From the NCBI GenBank assembly GCA_964581365.1, contig CAZOOF010000045.1, positions 1 to 18,119 on the forward strand: a DNA stretch of 18,119 nucleotides, in the 5' to 3' direction. Each line of letters opens with the position of its first letter. Positions within the stretch are counted from its first letter, which is position 1. This DNA is from JAITWN01 sp964581365 (GTDB lineage: Bacteria; Pseudomonadota; Gammaproteobacteria; SZUA-140). Positions 6,547-14,790 of this stretch are shown piece by piece. The notes beneath the pieces are model-generated. The model was not told where the DNA came from. It saw nothing but the letters and a program-made list of their open reading frames with translations, and searched no databases. The translations under genes and the position numbers were made by a program.

Positions 6547-8048
6547 ACCTGAGCTCGAACCCACTGAAGACGCTGGCGCTCGCAGTCGCCCTCACGCTGA
6601 TGGCCGCCGGAGTGCAAGCGCACGAAGATCATGAAGAAGAACACGAACAGCGAGTCACCGTGTGGCAGGATGGCATCGAAGTCTTTATCCCTCATACACC
6701 GCTGATCGCCGGCGAGCGATCCCTGCTCACCGCGTTTATCACCCTGCTCGACGGATACCGCCCGGTCGAAAGTGGCCTCCTGCGCGCCCAGCTGCACATC
6801 GATGACGAGCGCGCACAGGATGCCAGCATCGAAGGTCCGCTGGACGGCGGCATATTTCTGCTCGGGCTGCCGCCCGCCTCGAGCGGCGAGCACCGGCTGC
6901 GGCTGAGCCTGGAACACCCGCTGCGGACGCACCAGGCGGAAGTCCCGCTGAGTTTCCATGCCCGTACCGAAGATGCGGAGCATGAACACCATGACGACGA
7001 CATCATCTACGCCAAAGCACGGCAGCGGCTGATTCCTTTCGCTACCGAAGCCGTGGTCGAGGAACCGGTGGCGGCACGCATCACCGTACCCGCGGTCGTC
7101 GAAGCGATGCCTGGACAGCGCATCGAGCTGAACGCCCCGGCCCGGGGTCGGCTGCAGGCCGCCGAGGGGCATGCCTGGCCCATACCGGGACAGCGAGTGA
7201 GGCGTGGAGAGGTGCTAGCGACGATCCTGCCTTTTGCGGGTACGGAAGACATGGCGCGACTCGCCAGTGACGCCGATGCGGCAAAAGCGCGGTTGGCGGT
7301 GGCCGAAGCGGCGCTCGAACGGATCCGGCAGCTGGCCAGCGAAGGCATCGTCTCCGAGCGCCGGCTCATCGAGGCCGAGGCCGAAGCAACGACGGCGCGC
7401 AGCGCGGAGAAGAGCCTGCGCGAACAGCTCGCGGCCCTGCAGGGACAGCCTGGCGCCACGCCACTAACGCTGCGCGCCCCGTTCGATGGCGTGGTGACGG
7501 AAAGCGCGCTGGCGCCTGGACAGCTGGTCGAAAGCGGCGCCCGCATTGCCACGATCATCGATGATGGCCAGGTGGGAATTCGCCTGCAATTGCTGGCCAG
7601 CGATCTCGCCGCCATCCGCGATCCGCAGGATCTGCGGCTGCGCCGACCCGGCAGCCGTCACTGGGAGCAGCCAGCGCAGCGCCTGAGCCATCGCAGCCGC
7701 GAACCGGGAGACGGCGGCATATTCGCCCTGCTCTACGAAGTCCCGAACGATGGGAGCTGGATACCCGGACTGCCGCTGATCGCCAGTCTCGCGATCGAAG
7801 CGCCGCAGATCATGCCCGTGGTGCCGGAGACTGCGGTCATCGACGACGACGGTGTCGCCGTAGTGATGGTCCAGCATGGCGGCGAGGAGTTCGAGCGTCG
7901 ACAGATCCGGCCGGGTGTGCGCGCGGCCGGACGCGTCGCCGTGCTCGATGGCTTGAGCGTTGGTGAACGCGTGGTCACCACGGGAGCCTATACCGTGCTG
8001 CTCGCCGGACGCGGCCCCGTGGAAGCCGATCACGGCCACTCGCACTAG
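6543..8048 (+). CDS. czcB: CzcB-like periplasmic adaptor (RND membrane fusion protein)
   Basis: This is the periplasmic adaptor linking the inner-membrane pump to the outer-membrane channel. Of its 501 residues, 1-26 form a signal peptide (LALAVALTLMAAGVQA) and a His/Glu-rich N-terminus (HEDHEEEHEQ) follows. Residues about 35-145 form a beta-rich extra domain. A second acidic His cluster (EHEHHDDD) then precedes the HlyD-type core. The core has a barrel-sandwich half-motif (NAPARGRL, GQRVRRGEVLATI), a helical hairpin (about 235-300), the second half (LTLRAPFDGVVTE, GQLVESGARIATI) and the membrane-proximal domain. The protein ends in HGHSH. The three His-rich patches suggest metal binding or handover to the pump. 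GAGGAG 8 nt before the ATG and the ATGA overlap with czcC support the start. Confidence 0.92.
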   Translation: MNLSSNPLKTLALAVALTLMAAGVQAHEDHEEEHEQRVTVWQDGIEVFIPHTPLIAGERSLLTAFITLLDGYRPVESGLLRAQLHIDDERAQDASIEGPLDGGIFLLGLPPASSGEHRLRLSLEHPLRTHQAEVPLSFHARTEDAEHEHHDDDIIYAKARQRLIPFATEAVVEEPVAARITVPAVVEAMPGQRIELNAPARGRLQAAEGHAWPIPGQRVRRGEVLATILPFAGTEDMARLASDADAAKARLAVAEAALERIRQLASEGIVSERRLIEAEAEATTARSAEKSLREQLAALQGQPGATPLTLRAPFDGVVTESALAPGQLVESGARIATIIDDGQVGIRLQLLASDLAAIRDPQDLRLRRPGSRHWEQPAQRLSHRSREPGDGGIFALLYEVPNDGSWIPGLPLIASLAIEAPQIMPVVPETAVIDDDGVAVVMVQHGGEEFERRQIRPGVRAAGRVAVLDGLSVGERVVTTGAYTVLLAGRGPVEADHGHSH

Positions 8049-8059
8049 GAGCGCCCGCC

Positions 8060-11000
8060 ATGCTCGAACGCCTGATCGGCTGGTCCCTCGACAATCGCAT
8101 CGCCGTCTTCGCGCTTGCGCTCCTGGTGCTCGCCTGGGGAGCCTGGAGCACGAAATCCGCGCCCGTGGACGTCTTTCCGGATCTCACCGCCCCCACCGTG
8201 ACCGTAATGGCGGAAGCTCCCGGTCTCGCCGCCGAAGAAGTGGAACGCCAGGTCACCGCGCTCATCGAAGCCGCGGTTTCGGGCGCCGATGGCGTGCGCC
8301 GGATACGTTCCCAGTCGGTACCGGGTTTCGGCCTGGTCTGGGTGGAGTTCGAGTGGGGGCGCGACATCTACATCGCGCGCCAGGCGGTCACCGAACGGCT
8401 GGGCCAGATCGGTGTGCTGCCCGAGGGCGTGCCGCCGCCTCAGCTCGGCCCGATCAGCTCCATCATGGGCGAGATCATGTTCGTCGGCGTACGCGCCACG
8501 CCACCGGCAACCCCCATGGATGCGCGGGAGATCGCGGACTGGGTCATCGCGCCGCAGATGCTCGGCCTGCCCGGCATCGCCCAGGTCATGAGTCTGGGCG
8601 GGGAGGTGCGCCAATATCAGGTGCTGGTCCAGCCGGAACGGCTGCGGACGCTCGGCGTCGACCTTGCTGAGGTTCAGGCCGCGGTAGCGGCTGCCAACCG
8701 CAATGCGAGCGGCGGTCTGGTCGAGTACGGCGGGCGTGACTATCTGATCCGCTTTCTCGGTCGCGCCGAACGGCTCGAGGAGATCCGCGAGGCTCCGGTA
8801 ACCATGCGCGACGGTGTTCCCATCCTGGTACGCCACCTGGCGACGGTCACCATGGGAGCCGCGCTGCCGGTGGGCGATGGCGGCGTCAACGGCGAACGGG
8901 GCGTAATCCTTGCCATCGCCAAGCAACCGCATGCCGACACGCTGACGCTCACGCGCGATATCGAGGCACGCCTCGCGGAGATCGGAAGCCGGCTGCCCCC
9001 GGGCGTGGAACTGGTGCCCGATCTGTTCCGGCAGGCCGATTTCATCCGGCTGGCAGTGGACAATGTCGGCAAGGCGCTCCGCGATGGCGCGATCTTCGTC
9101 ATCGTGGTGCTGTTCGTCTTCCTGCTCAATGTACGCACCACGCTCATCTCCCTGTTGGCAATCCCGATCTCGCTGGCGGCAGCCTTGCTCGGCCTGACCG
9201 CCCTGGGCATCGGCATCAACACCATGACGCTGGGCGGAATGACCATCGCGGTCGGCGCTCTGGTCGATGATGCGATCATCTTCGTGGAGAACATCTATCG
9301 CCGGCTGAAGGAGAACAGCGCCTGCGCTGCCCCCCTGCCCGCGCGCGAAGTGGTGGCCAGGGCTAGCTCGGAGGTGCGCCACCCCGTTTTCATCTCCACC
9401 CTGATCATCATGCTGGTCTTTCTGCCGCTGTTCTTCCTCGGTGGTATCGAAGGCCGCTTGCTGCAGCCGCTCGGCATCGCTTATCTGATCGCGGTGGCGG
9501 CCTCGCTACTGGTTGCTCTCACCGTCACGCCCGCCCTCTCGCAGACGCTGCTCGCGCGCAGCCGCGCCGCGAACGAACCCGCACAGGCAAAACCGGTGCA
9601 GGTGCTACGCGCGGCATACCGCCCGCTGCTGGAGTGGAGCCTGGCGCATGCGAAGTGGATCATCATCGCATCGGTGATACTGCTCCTGCTCACCCTGGCG
9701 ACGATCACGCAGCTCGGCCGATCCTTTCTGCCCGAGTTCAACGAAGGCAGTCTGACCATCGAGATGGCGGTTCCCGCAGGCACATCGCTCAGCGAGTCCG
9801 CGCGACTCGCCCGGGCGGTGGAGCTGGATCTGATGACGCTGCCCGAAGTGCTGGCAGCGGGACGGCGGACCGGCCGCGCCGAAAGAGCCGAGCACACCCA
9901 GCCTCCTCATGTGAGCGAAATCGATGTCCGGCTCGGGCCACTGCCACAGGGCAAGGCTGCGTTCCTCGCTGAACTGCGCCAACTGCTCGAGCAGCATCCC
10001 GGGATCGCCTTCAACATCGGCCAACCGATTTCCCATCGCATCGACCACATGCTGACCGGGGTGCGCGCCAATCTCGCGATCAAGGTCTTCGGTCCCTCGC
10101 TGGCGGAACTGCGCCGCCTCGGCGAGGAAATCGAGCACGCTTTGCAGGAGGTCGAGGGGCTGGTCGATGTTGCCGCCGAACCTCACGCGGAGGCGCCGCA
10201 ATGGCGTCTGCGCCCTGACCGTGAAGCGCTGGCACGCTACGGAATCAGCGCGGGCATGCTGGCCAAGCGAGTGGAAACCGCCTGGCGCGGAGCTGTGGTT
10301 TCCGACGTGCTGGAGGGAAACCGCCGCTTCGATCTCGTGGTCCGCCTGCCTGAGGAAGACCGCAAGGATATCGAGCGCCTGGGGGGACTCACCATACTGG
10401 CACCGAGCGGACACCTGGTATCACTCCGCGAGCTCATCATTCAGGAGCAGGTGCGCGGAGCGGGGATGATTCAGCGTGAAAACGGTGAGCGGCGGCTTGC
10501 AATCAGCGCCAACGTCGCGGGGCGTGACCTGCGCAGCGCCGCCAACGCCGCTCGCGATGCAATCGCAACGCAGGTCGCGCTGCCGCCCGGATATCGTGTC
10601 GAGTTCGGCGGCCAGTTCGAGGCCGAGGCAGAAGCCAGCCGTACCCTGCTGCTGGTCGGCGCCGGTGCCATCATCGGCATTCTCCTGCTCCTGTGGCTGG
10701 CGCTTGAATCCCTGCCGCTGGCGCTGCTGGTGATGGTCAACATTCCGCTGGCGCTGATCGGCGGCGTGCTCGCTGTAATTGGCATGGGGGGCACGCTGAC
10801 CATCGCCGCGCTGGTCGGCTTCATCACGCTGTTCGGGATCGCCGTGCGCAACGGTCTGCTGCTGATCAGCCGTTACCAAAAGTTGCATGAAGAGGGACTG
10901 GATACTATCGCGGTGATCGTGCACGGTTCGCTCGAACGCCTGACACCGATCCTGATGACAGCGCTCACCGCCGGCCTGGCCCTGATTCCCCTCGCCATGG

Positions 11001-11146
11001 GCCTCGGCGATCCGGGCACCGAGATTCAGGCACCGATGGCCTGGGTGATTCTCGGCGGCCTGATCAGCGCGACCGCTCTCAACATGGTCGTGGTACCCGC
11101 GCTGTATTATCTGTTCATGCAGCGCCGCTTCAGAACAGGAGCTTGA
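8060..11146 (+). CDS. czcA: CzcA-like heavy-metal RND efflux pump, inner-membrane subunit
   Basis: This is the proton-driven RND transporter of the tripartite pump, exporting metal cations across the cell envelope. The 1028-residue length is normal. It opens with the family N-terminus (SLDNRIAVFALALLVLAWG, then PVDVFPDLTAPTV). It has two porter loops, and two membrane blocks near residues 330-500 and 860-1020. The TM4 signature reads AVGALVDDAIIFVEN, with D403, D404 and E410. Relative to CzcA of Cupriavidus, the first aspartate (D402) is replaced by A397, while D408 and E415 correspond to D403 and E410. This VDDAI form is closest to the HME subgroup whose substrate is not settled, so calling it a Zn/Co/Cd pump is provisional. 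RIDHMLTG occurs in the second porter loop. An AGGAG sits 8 nt before the ATG. The 3' end overlaps the opposing TauE-like gene by 17 bp. Confidence 0.93.
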   Translation: MLERLIGWSLDNRIAVFALALLVLAWGAWSTKSAPVDVFPDLTAPTVTVMAEAPGLAAEEVERQVTALIEAAVSGADGVRRIRSQSVPGFGLVWVEFEWGRDIYIARQAVTERLGQIGVLPEGVPPPQLGPISSIMGEIMFVGVRATPPATPMDAREIADWVIAPQMLGLPGIAQVMSLGGEVRQYQVLVQPERLRTLGVDLAEVQAAVAAANRNASGGLVEYGGRDYLIRFLGRAERLEEIREAPVTMRDGVPILVRHLATVTMGAALPVGDGGVNGERGVILAIAKQPHADTLTLTRDIEARLAEIGSRLPPGVELVPDLFRQADFIRLAVDNVGKALRDGAIFVIVVLFVFLLNVRTTLISLLAIPISLAAALLGLTALGIGINTMTLGGMTIAVGALVDDAIIFVENIYRRLKENSACAAPLPAREVVARASSEVRHPVFISTLIIMLVFLPLFFLGGIEGRLLQPLGIAYLIAVAASLLVALTVTPALSQTLLARSRAANEPAQAKPVQVLRAAYRPLLEWSLAHAKWIIIASVILLLLTLATITQLGRSFLPEFNEGSLTIEMAVPAGTSLSESARLARAVELDLMTLPEVLAAGRRTGRAERAEHTQPPHVSEIDVRLGPLPQGKAAFLAELRQLLEQHPGIAFNIGQPISHRIDHMLTGVRANLAIKVFGPSLAELRRLGEEIEHALQEVEGLVDVAAEPHAEAPQWRLRPDREALARYGISAGMLAKRVETAWRGAVVSDVLEGNRRFDLVVRLPEEDRKDIERLGGLTILAPSGHLVSLRELIIQEQVRGAGMIQRENGERRLAISANVAGRDLRSAANAARDAIATQVALPPGYRVEFGGQFEAEAEASRTLLLVGAGAIIGILLLLWLALESLPLALLVMVNIPLALIGGVLAVIGMGGTLTIAALVGFITLFGIAVRNGLLLISRYQKLHEEGLDTIAVIVHGSLERLTPILMTALTAGLALIPLAMGLGDPGTEIQAPMAWVILGGLISATALNMVVVPALYYLFMQRRFRTGA

Positions 11147-11885
11147 GTCCGACCAGGATGGTGACGATTTCGAAACAGCGCTTGATGAGGCGGTTGCCGC
11201 GCGCAATGGCGAGATGCGCACCCAGGTAGCCGCCAATCAGCGATCCGAGCAGCAGCGCCGGGAGCCAGGCCCAGGCAATCGGAGCCTGGAGCCCGAGCGT
11301 GACCGCGCCGGTGCCGTTCCAGAACACGCCGACGAGGATCAGCGTATAGGCCACCGCCCGCTTGTAGTCCAGTCCGAACCAGCGCACCAGCCACAGCGTA
11401 ACGAACAGGCCGCTGCCGGAAGTCAGTGAGCCGTTCACCACGCCGATCAGGAACAGCACCAGGCCGCCGATGGTGAGCCTGCGCCAGTCACTGTCGATCG
11501 CCCGTGCCGTCTGCCCCAACTCGGGCCGAAACCAGGAGTAGACGCCGAGGGCGATGGTCAGCACGCCGAGCGTGAACTCGGCCGCCCGGTCCGGCACGTG
11601 CAGAATGATTTGAGCGCCGATCCATACCCCGGGCAGTCCGCAAGCAAGGATGAACAGCGCGCGGGAACGTTCCAGCACATCGGCGCGCAGATAGCGCATG
11701 GTAGCGCCCAGACCCAGCGCCACGCTGGCGACCTTATGCGTCGCCAGCGCAATGCCGAAAGGCAGGCCGAAAAAGATCAGCGCGGGAAGCTGCAGCAGGC
11801 CTGCTCCGCCACCGGACAGTGCGGACAGCATATTCGCCAGCAGAGCAACGAAGAACAGCGCCAGCTGTGTCCAGACATCCGCCAT
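11130..11885 (-). CDS. TauE/SafE (DUF81) family membrane permease
   Basis: This is a 251-residue integral membrane protein of the family that includes sulfite, sulfoacetate and taurine-related exporters; its substrate is not predictable from sequence. The two-fold repeat is visible. The first half has NMLSALSGGGAGLLQLPAL and a following ATHKVASVALG; the second has GVVNGSLTSGSGLFVTLWLV and a matching YTLILVGVFWNG. About eight hydrophobic helices can be counted. The ATG at 11885 is preferred over the GTG at 11888 because an AGGA lies 5 nt upstream of it. It follows argB in the same direction (59-bp gap with a stem-loop), and its 3' end overlaps czcA tail to tail. Proximity to the metal pump may or may not be functional. 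Confidence 0.85.
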   Translation of the reverse strand: MADVWTQLALFFVALLANMLSALSGGGAGLLQLPALIFFGLPFGIALATHKVASVALGLGATMRYLRADVLERSRALFILACGLPGVWIGAQIILHVPDRAAEFTLGVLTIALGVYSWFRPELGQTARAIDSDWRRLTIGGLVLFLIGVVNGSLTSGSGLFVTLWLVRWFGLDYKRAVAYTLILVGVFWNGTGAVTLGLQAPIAWAWLPALLLGSLIGGYLGAHLAIARGNRLIKRCFEIVTILVGLKLLF

Positions 11886-11925
11886 CACGGTCCTGGTCGC
11901 ACGACCTCGTGCATGCGGGAGAGCC

Positions 11926-11942
11926 GGCGCCGCTCCGGCGCC
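11926..11942. repeat. Stem-loop just after the argB stop
   Basis: GGCGCCG and CGGCGCC pair perfectly around a CTC loop, 2 nt beyond the argB stop (minus strand). No T-run follows in either direction. It may reduce read-through from argB into the TauE-like gene or protect the argB mRNA 3' end; this is inference. Confidence 0.35.
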
Positions 11943-11944
11943 TG

Positions 11945-12838
11945 TCAGCGCCGGATCAGGGTCCCGACACCCTCATCGGTGAAGATTTCCAGCAGCACCG
12001 CATGCTGGACGCGGCCATCGATGATGTGCGCGCTGCGCACGCCGCCCTGCACCGCCGACAGCGCGCAGCGGATCTTCGGCAGCATGCCGCCATAAATCAC
12101 GCCCTCGGCGATCAGACGATCGACGTCGGCTACCGTCAGGCGCGGGATCAGGGCGTTTTCCCGATCGAGCACTCCCGGCGTATTGGTCAGCAGGACGAGC
12201 TTCTCGGCGCCGAGCACCTCGGCAACCTTGCCGGCGACCAGATCGGCGTTGATGTTGTACGACTGACCATCCGCGCCGACACCGATCGGCGCGATCACGG
12301 GGATGAAGTTGCCGCGCACCAGCATGTCGATGACGGCCGCGTTCACACTCTCCACCTCGCCGACGTGCCCGACATCGATGATTTCAGGAACGTTCATCTC
12401 CGGCGCCTGACGGGTGAAGGTCAGCTTGCGCGCCTTGATCAGCGGGCCGTCCTTGCCGGTCAGCCCCATCGCCTGTCCGCCGTGACGGTTGATGAGCGTG
12501 ACGATCTCCTTGTTGACCAGTCCGCCCAGCACCATCTCGACCACATCCATGGTCTCGCTGTCGGTCACCCGGATGCCGTCGATGAACTCGCTCTGCTTGC
12601 CGATGCGCTCCAGCACGCGGCCGATCTGCGGCCCGCCGCCATGCACGACCACAGGATTCATGCCGACCGCTTTCATCAGCACGATGTCGCGCGCGAAGCT
12701 GCTCTTCAGCGCCTCTTCGGTCATGGCGTTGCCGCCGTATTTGATGACCACGGTTTTGCCGGCGAAGCGGTGGATGTAGGGAAGCGCCTCGGTGAGCACG
12801 CGGGCGATGTCCATGGCCGAGGGTTTGTCGAGCGTCAT
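11945..12838 (-). CDS. argB: N-acetylglutamate kinase ArgB
   Basis: ArgB phosphorylates N-acetyl-L-glutamate with ATP, the second step of arginine synthesis, in the cytosol. The 297-residue length is typical. Motifs are VVIKYGGNAM (K33 onward, ATP phosphates), VVHGGGPQIG (H66-G73, substrate), NINADLVAGKVAEVL (substrate domain) and LLTNTPGVLD with GGMLPKI near the nucleotide site. The first about 25 residues form an extra N-terminal helix (SAMDIARVLTEALPYIHRFAGK). That helix is characteristic of hexameric, arginine-inhibited kinases used with the cyclic acetyl-ornithine pathway. Feedback inhibition by arginine is therefore likely. ATG 12838 is preferred to the upstream in-frame ATG at 12865, which has no ribosome-binding site and adds nine unconserved residues. 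It follows algC by 78 bp containing a -10-like box and a stem. Confidence 0.96.
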   Translation of the reverse strand: MTLDKPSAMDIARVLTEALPYIHRFAGKTVVIKYGGNAMTEEALKSSFARDIVLMKAVGMNPVVVHGGGPQIGRVLERIGKQSEFIDGIRVTDSETMDVVEMVLGGLVNKEIVTLINRHGGQAMGLTGKDGPLIKARKLTFTRQAPEMNVPEIIDVGHVGEVESVNAAVIDMLVRGNFIPVIAPIGVGADGQSYNINADLVAGKVAEVLGAEKLVLLTNTPGVLDRENALIPRLTVADVDRLIAEGVIYGGMLPKIRCALSAVQGGVRSAHIIDGRVQHAVLLEIFTDEGVGTLIRR

Positions 12839-12868
12839 CGTTGCAGTCCGTTGGGAATGGAACATGAG

Positions 12869-12909
12869 GCGCGGCCGACCGGAGGCGCAGCCGCGCGGAA
12901 CACAGTATA
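12869..12909 (-). promoter_or_regulatory. Possible argB promoter element and leader stem
   Basis: On the minus strand TATACT (12909-12904, 5 of 6 to TATAAT) lies 8 bp past the algC stop, but no good -35 is found at normal spacing. Downstream, GCGCGGC (12890-12896 on the complement) and GCCGCGC (12869-12875) can form a 7-bp stem with a 14-nt loop in the argB leader. A separate argB transcript is possible but weakly supported. Confidence 0.3.
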
Positions 12910-12916
12910 ACGCGCT

Positions 12917-14308
12917 TCAGAACGGCAACGACACGTCCGGATCCACGGTCCGCAGCGCGCTGGCAAACGCCTGCTGGATGCGGTTCAGGGCGCTGGAGTC
13001 GTCGGCTTCGAAGCGCAGAATCAGAGAGGGCGTAGTGTTGGAGGCCCGCACCAGGCCCCAGCCATCGGCGAACTCCGCGCGCAGACCATCGATGGTGATG
13101 ACGCGGGCGTCCTCGAAGCCCGGGTTCTCGAGGAAACGAGCCATGAAGCGATGATTATCGCCCTCGCGCGGGAAGTCGATGCGCAGTTCCGGCGTGGACA
13201 CGGCATCGGGCAGCGCCGCGAACACCGCGGTCGGCGAGCGCGTATCACGCGCCAGGATCTCGAGCAGCCGGGCGGCGGTATAGAGCGCGTCGTCGAAGCC
13301 GAACCAGCGCTCGGCGAAGAAGATGTGCCCGCTCATCTCGCCGGCAAGGGGCGCATCGAGCTCCTTCATCCTCGCCTTGATCAGCGAATGCCCGGTACGC
13401 GACATCACCGGCTCGCCGCCGTTCTCGCGGATCGCGCGCTCCAGATTGCGCGAGCACTTGACGTCGAAGATGATGGGCGCGCCCGGTCGACGCGAAAGCA
13501 CATCGGCAGCGTAAAGCATCATCTGCCGGTCGGGCCACACCACTCTGCCCTCGCCGTCGATCACCCCGAGGCGATCGCCATCGCCATCGAAAGCCAGCCC
13601 GAGGTCGGCGCGGTGATGCGCGACGGCGGCAATGAGATCCTCCAGATTCTCGGGCTGACTGGGATCGGGATGATGATTGGGGAAATGGCCATCGACTTCG
13701 CAGTAGAGTTCCACCGGATCGCAACCGAGCGCGCGCAGCAGGCCGGGCGCCACCGCTCCGGCGACTCCGTTCCCGCAGTCGATCACCACGCGCAGAGGCC
13801 GCGCCAGCCGAACATCGGCAGCGATCCGCTCGATGTATTCCGCGGCCGGGCTGAGCGAAGAACTCGAGCCCGGACGGTCGGCGACGGTGAAATCCTGCTT
13901 CTCGACGCGTTCACGAATACGCTGGATGGCATCGCCGGCCAAAGTGGCGCCGCCGATCATGATCTTGAATCCGTTGTACTGCGGCGGATTGTGGCTGCCG
14001 GTGACCATGACACCGGAGCCACCGGCGTATTGCCGGGCGGCGTAGTAGAGCAGCGGGGTTGGCGCCATACCGATGTCGATCACATCGACGCCGGTGCTCC
14101 GAATGCCCTCGCCCAGGGCGGCGGCGAAACCGGCGCCCGACAGCCGTCCGTCGCGGCCGACCGCGATCACCCGCTCGCCGGCGGCCTGTGCTTCGCTGCC
14201 GATGGCCCGGCCGATATCACGCACGATGTCGTCAGTCAGGGTCTCTCCGACCACACCGCGGATGTCGTATGCCTTGAATATGAGGGGGGAAAAATTCTTC
14301 GGTCGCAT
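12917..14308 (-). CDS. algC: Phosphomannomutase/phosphoglucomutase (AlgC type)
   Basis: This enzyme interconverts 6-phospho and 1-phospho forms of mannose and glucose through a phosphoserine. It feeds GDP-mannose and UDP-glucose for exopolysaccharide and lipopolysaccharide. The 463-residue length equals P. aeruginosa AlgC. In order: FKAYDIRG (11-18), the phosphoserine loop VTGSHNPP with S105, the metal-binding loop FDGDGDR (D241, D243, D245), the sugar-binding GEMSGH, and the C-terminal phosphate loop RASNTTPSL. The long N-terminal membrane extension seen in some gammaproteobacterial homologues is absent. AGGT 7 nt upstream supports the ATG at 14308. It sits between dut and argB, as in Pseudomonas, with 26 bp separating it from dut. 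Dual mannose/glucose specificity follows from the family, not from a residue seen here. Confidence 0.95.
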   Translation of the reverse strand: MRPKNFSPLIFKAYDIRGVVGETLTDDIVRDIGRAIGSEAQAAGERVIAVGRDGRLSGAGFAAALGEGIRSTGVDVIDIGMAPTPLLYYAARQYAGGSGVMVTGSHNPPQYNGFKIMIGGATLAGDAIQRIRERVEKQDFTVADRPGSSSSLSPAAEYIERIAADVRLARPLRVVIDCGNGVAGAVAPGLLRALGCDPVELYCEVDGHFPNHHPDPSQPENLEDLIAAVAHHRADLGLAFDGDGDRLGVIDGEGRVVWPDRQMMLYAADVLSRRPGAPIIFDVKCSRNLERAIRENGGEPVMSRTGHSLIKARMKELDAPLAGEMSGHIFFAERWFGFDDALYTAARLLEILARDTRSPTAVFAALPDAVSTPELRIDFPREGDNHRFMARFLENPGFEDARVITIDGLRAEFADGWGLVRASNTTPSLILRFEADDSSALNRIQQAFASALRTVDPDVSLPF

Positions 14309-14334
14309 TGCAGCTACCTGTGTTGAATTTCGGG

Positions 14335-14790
14335 TCAGTGGCGACCGGAGTGGCCGAAGCCGCCCGCGCCGCGCTCGCTTTCCTCGAACGAATCCACCAG
14401 TTCAAAGGCGGCGCGCACGACCGGAACGAATACCATCTGCGCGATGCGCTCACCGACCGCGATGGTGAACGCCTCGCTGCCACGGTTCCAGCACGAAACC
14501 ATGATCTGGCCTTGGTAATCTGAATCGATGAGGCCGACCAGATTGCCGAGCACGATACCGTGCTTATGACCGAGCCCGGAGCGCGGCAGGATGACGGCCG
14601 CCAGGCCGGAGTCACCCATATGGATCGCCATGCCGGTCGGGATCAGCTTCGTCTCCCCGGGGGCAATCGTAAGCGGCGCGTCGATGCAGGCCCGCAGATC
14701 AAGCCCCGCGGATCCGGACGTCGCGTAATCGGGCAGTGGAAATTCGGTTCCCAGGCGCACATCCAGCACCTTAACTTGAATTCTTTGCAT
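14335..14790 (-). CDS. dut: dUTP diphosphatase Dut
   Basis: Dut hydrolyses dUTP to dUMP and pyrophosphate, keeping uracil out of DNA and supplying the dTMP precursor. The 151-residue product matches E. coli in length, and all five trimeric dUTPase motifs are present. They are GSAGLDLRA (26-34), PRSGLG (69-74), GLIDSDYQG (86-94, catalytic aspartate D91), RIAQMVF, and the C-terminal glycine-rich arm ERGAGGFGHSG. The ATG at 14790 gives the family N-terminus MQRIQVKVLD with GAGAG just upstream; the open frame continues further upstream only as a shadow inside coaBC. It overlaps the coaBC 3' end by 20 bp, so the pair is co-transcribed and probably translationally coupled. Confidence 0.97.
   Translation of the reverse strand: MQRIQVKVLDVRLGTEFPLPDYATSGSAGLDLRACIDAPLTIAPGETKLIPTGMAIHMGDSGLAAVILPRSGLGHKHGIVLGNLVGLIDSDYQGQIMVSCWNRGSEAFTIAVGERIAQMVFVPVVRAAFELVDSFEESERGAGGFGHSGRH

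Noticed and set aside
8045..9382. Long open frame (about 445 codons) on the strand opposite czcA
   Set aside because: It lies wholly antisense to a clear RND pump gene, shows no domain and is a usual by-product of GC-rich codon use.
11819..12910. Long open frame (about 363 codons) opposite argB
   Set aside because: The His/Asp-rich translation is the antisense image of argB codons, with no family similarity.
13151..14326. Long open frame (about 391 codons) opposite algC
   Set aside because: Antisense to a full-length, motif-complete algC; no recognisable protein features.
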